From assembly GCA_033782935.1 (NCBI GenBank), contig JAWQEG010000490.1, positions 2,262,001 through 2,326,000 on the forward strand: a stretch of DNA of 64,000 nt. Reading direction: 5' to 3'. Position numbers and translations under genes: made by a program. Shown here one piece after another: positions 63,362 to 64,000 of this stretch. Position 1 is the first letter of the stretch; the number at the start of each line of letters is the position of its first letter. The notes beneath the pieces were generated by a model. That model saw only the letters and a list, made by a program, of their open reading frames with translations, did no database searches and was not told the origin of the DNA. Source of the DNA: Petrolisthes cinctipes. Taxonomy: Eukaryota > Arthropoda > Malacostraca > Decapoda > Porcellanidae.

Positions 63362-64000
63362 ACAGATTGCTTCTGGGACCCCAAAATATTGAATTTTCGG
63401 GTGTTTTGAGCCTGAATTTGAGATATAAACGGGTACAGAAGATACATGCACATATTGACTTTGGGCACCAAAAATATCGATTTTCAGCATGTTTTGGGTT
63501 TGAATTTTGAAAATACTCTAACACGGAGTAGGCATGTACAGATCGCTTCTGGGACCCCAAAATATCGAATTTTCGGTGTTTAGGGCCAGAATTTGAGATA
63601 TAAACGGGTACAGAAGATGCATGCACATATCGACTTTTGGGCCCCTAAAAGATCGATTTTCAGTATGTTTTTGGCCTGTATTTTGAAAATACTCTAACAC
63701 GGAGTAGGCATGTACAGATACCTTCTGGGACCTCTAAATATCGAATTTTCGGGTGTTTTGGGACTGAATTTGAGATATCGATTTTTTGGCACCTAAAATG
63801 TCGATTTTTAGCATGTTTTTAGCCTATATTTTGAAAATATTCTAGCACTGTGTAGGCATGTACAGATTGCTTCTGGGACCCCAAAATATTGAATTTTCGG
63901 GTGTTTTGAGCCTGAAGTTGAGATATAAACCGGTACAGAAGATACATGCACATATTGACTTTGGGCATCTAAAATATCGATTTTCAGTATGTTTTGGGCC

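Larger units (their letters stand above)
1..64000 (+). repeat. Satellite DNA array, about 380 head-to-tail monomers of 148 and 176-177 bp
   Basis: Every part of the window is a variant of one monomer. An anchor reading GTAGGCATGTACAGAT marks nearly every monomer junction and always lies on the plus strand, so the array is strictly head-to-tail with no inverted segment seen. Spacing between successive ACAGAT anchors is 148, 176 or 177 bp, with rare 138, 158, 165 and 167 bp forms. A long monomer I counted (21017-21193) has 71 G+C in 177 bp, about 40% GC. I found no transposon, simple-sequence block or unique spacer inside the array, and it continues past both window ends. Arrays like this are typical of centromeric or pericentromeric heterochromatin in plants and animals. 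That location is inferred, since no flanking landmark is present. Confidence 0.97.
62301..64000 (+). repeat. Disordered trimers at the right edge
   Basis: Monomers of the same satellite continue to the window end. The stretch holds the 165-bp hybrid at 62734-62898, an L monomer with TTCGGTGGTTTTGAGCC at about 63080 (also seen at 44215), and the S-prime junction at 63362. TTTTCGGTGTTTAGGG, one G short, occurs at about 63570. The array is not finished at 64000. Confidence 0.82.

Noticed and set aside
1..64000. CRISPR-like array because of evenly spaced repeats
   Set aside because: There are no unique spacers. The whole period is repeated, monomers are 148-177 bp, and no cas genes are present.
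1..64000. Bacterial or viral origin
   Set aside because: No dense coding, no operons, no RNA genes and 64 kb of nucleosome-length tandem monomers point to eukaryotic heterochromatin.
1..64000. tRNA, 5S rRNA or other RNA-gene-derived satellite
   Set aside because: I saw no cloverleaf, A/B box pair or recognisable 5S internal control region in any monomer type.

Overview
The whole 64 kb window is one uninterrupted head-to-tail satellite DNA array. I find no credible gene, RNA gene, transposon, CRISPR array or single-copy spacer. This points to a eukaryotic chromosome, most likely centromeric, pericentromeric or other heterochromatin, assembled from long reads. The sequence does not let me name the species, and I do not recognise the monomer as a satellite I can name. 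A search against satellite libraries would settle that.

Two monomer lengths alternate. Long (L) monomers are 176-177 bp and short (S) monomers are 148 bp. They are homologous throughout, and S equals L minus one 29-bp internal block that is flanked in L by a 4-bp ATAT repeat. L falls into types L1a, L1b, L2 and L3, and S into Sa and Sb. The basic unit is a 501-bp trimer (S-L1-L2 or S-L1-L3, 148+176+177). Two trimers make a 1002-bp hexamer, Sa-L1a-L2-Sb-L1b-L3, seen cleanly at 20693-21694. A 138-bp variant of S with a further 10-bp deletion recurs 15 times. At about 167 bp per monomer the window holds roughly 380 monomers, all in the same orientation.

Layout: 1-16154 is a heterogeneous mixture of trimers and hexamers with hybrid and broken monomers. 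About 16155-19081 is a 1326-bp 8-mer repeated 2.2 times. About 19082-20074 holds ordinary hexamers. About 20075-25158 is a 2506-bp 15-mer in two copies. About 25168-32090 is a 2333-bp 14-mer in three copies, the third shortened by exactly two 177-bp monomers. About 32540-33547 is a recent 501-bp trimer duplication. About 36770-44003 is a 3678-bp unit (about 22 monomers) in two copies. About 44004-57600 is a mosaic with colinear relatives about 9.6 kb apart (42.9-48 kb against 52.6-57.5 kb). About 57600-62300 is a hexamer family related to 49-50.2 kb. The last 1.7 kb is disordered trimers. The array runs off both ends.

There is no gene cooperation to describe. The biology lies in how the array is built and maintained. 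Block duplications occur at several nested scales, always in whole-monomer register. Small deletions recur at short direct repeats, and hybrid monomers switch type at the S/L boundary. Some subtype differences look like CpG decay. The two monomer lengths are close to the nucleosome core (147 bp) and to a core plus linker. Open frames on the minus strand recur with the 59-codon period of the 177-bp monomer and are treated as by-products of the repeat.
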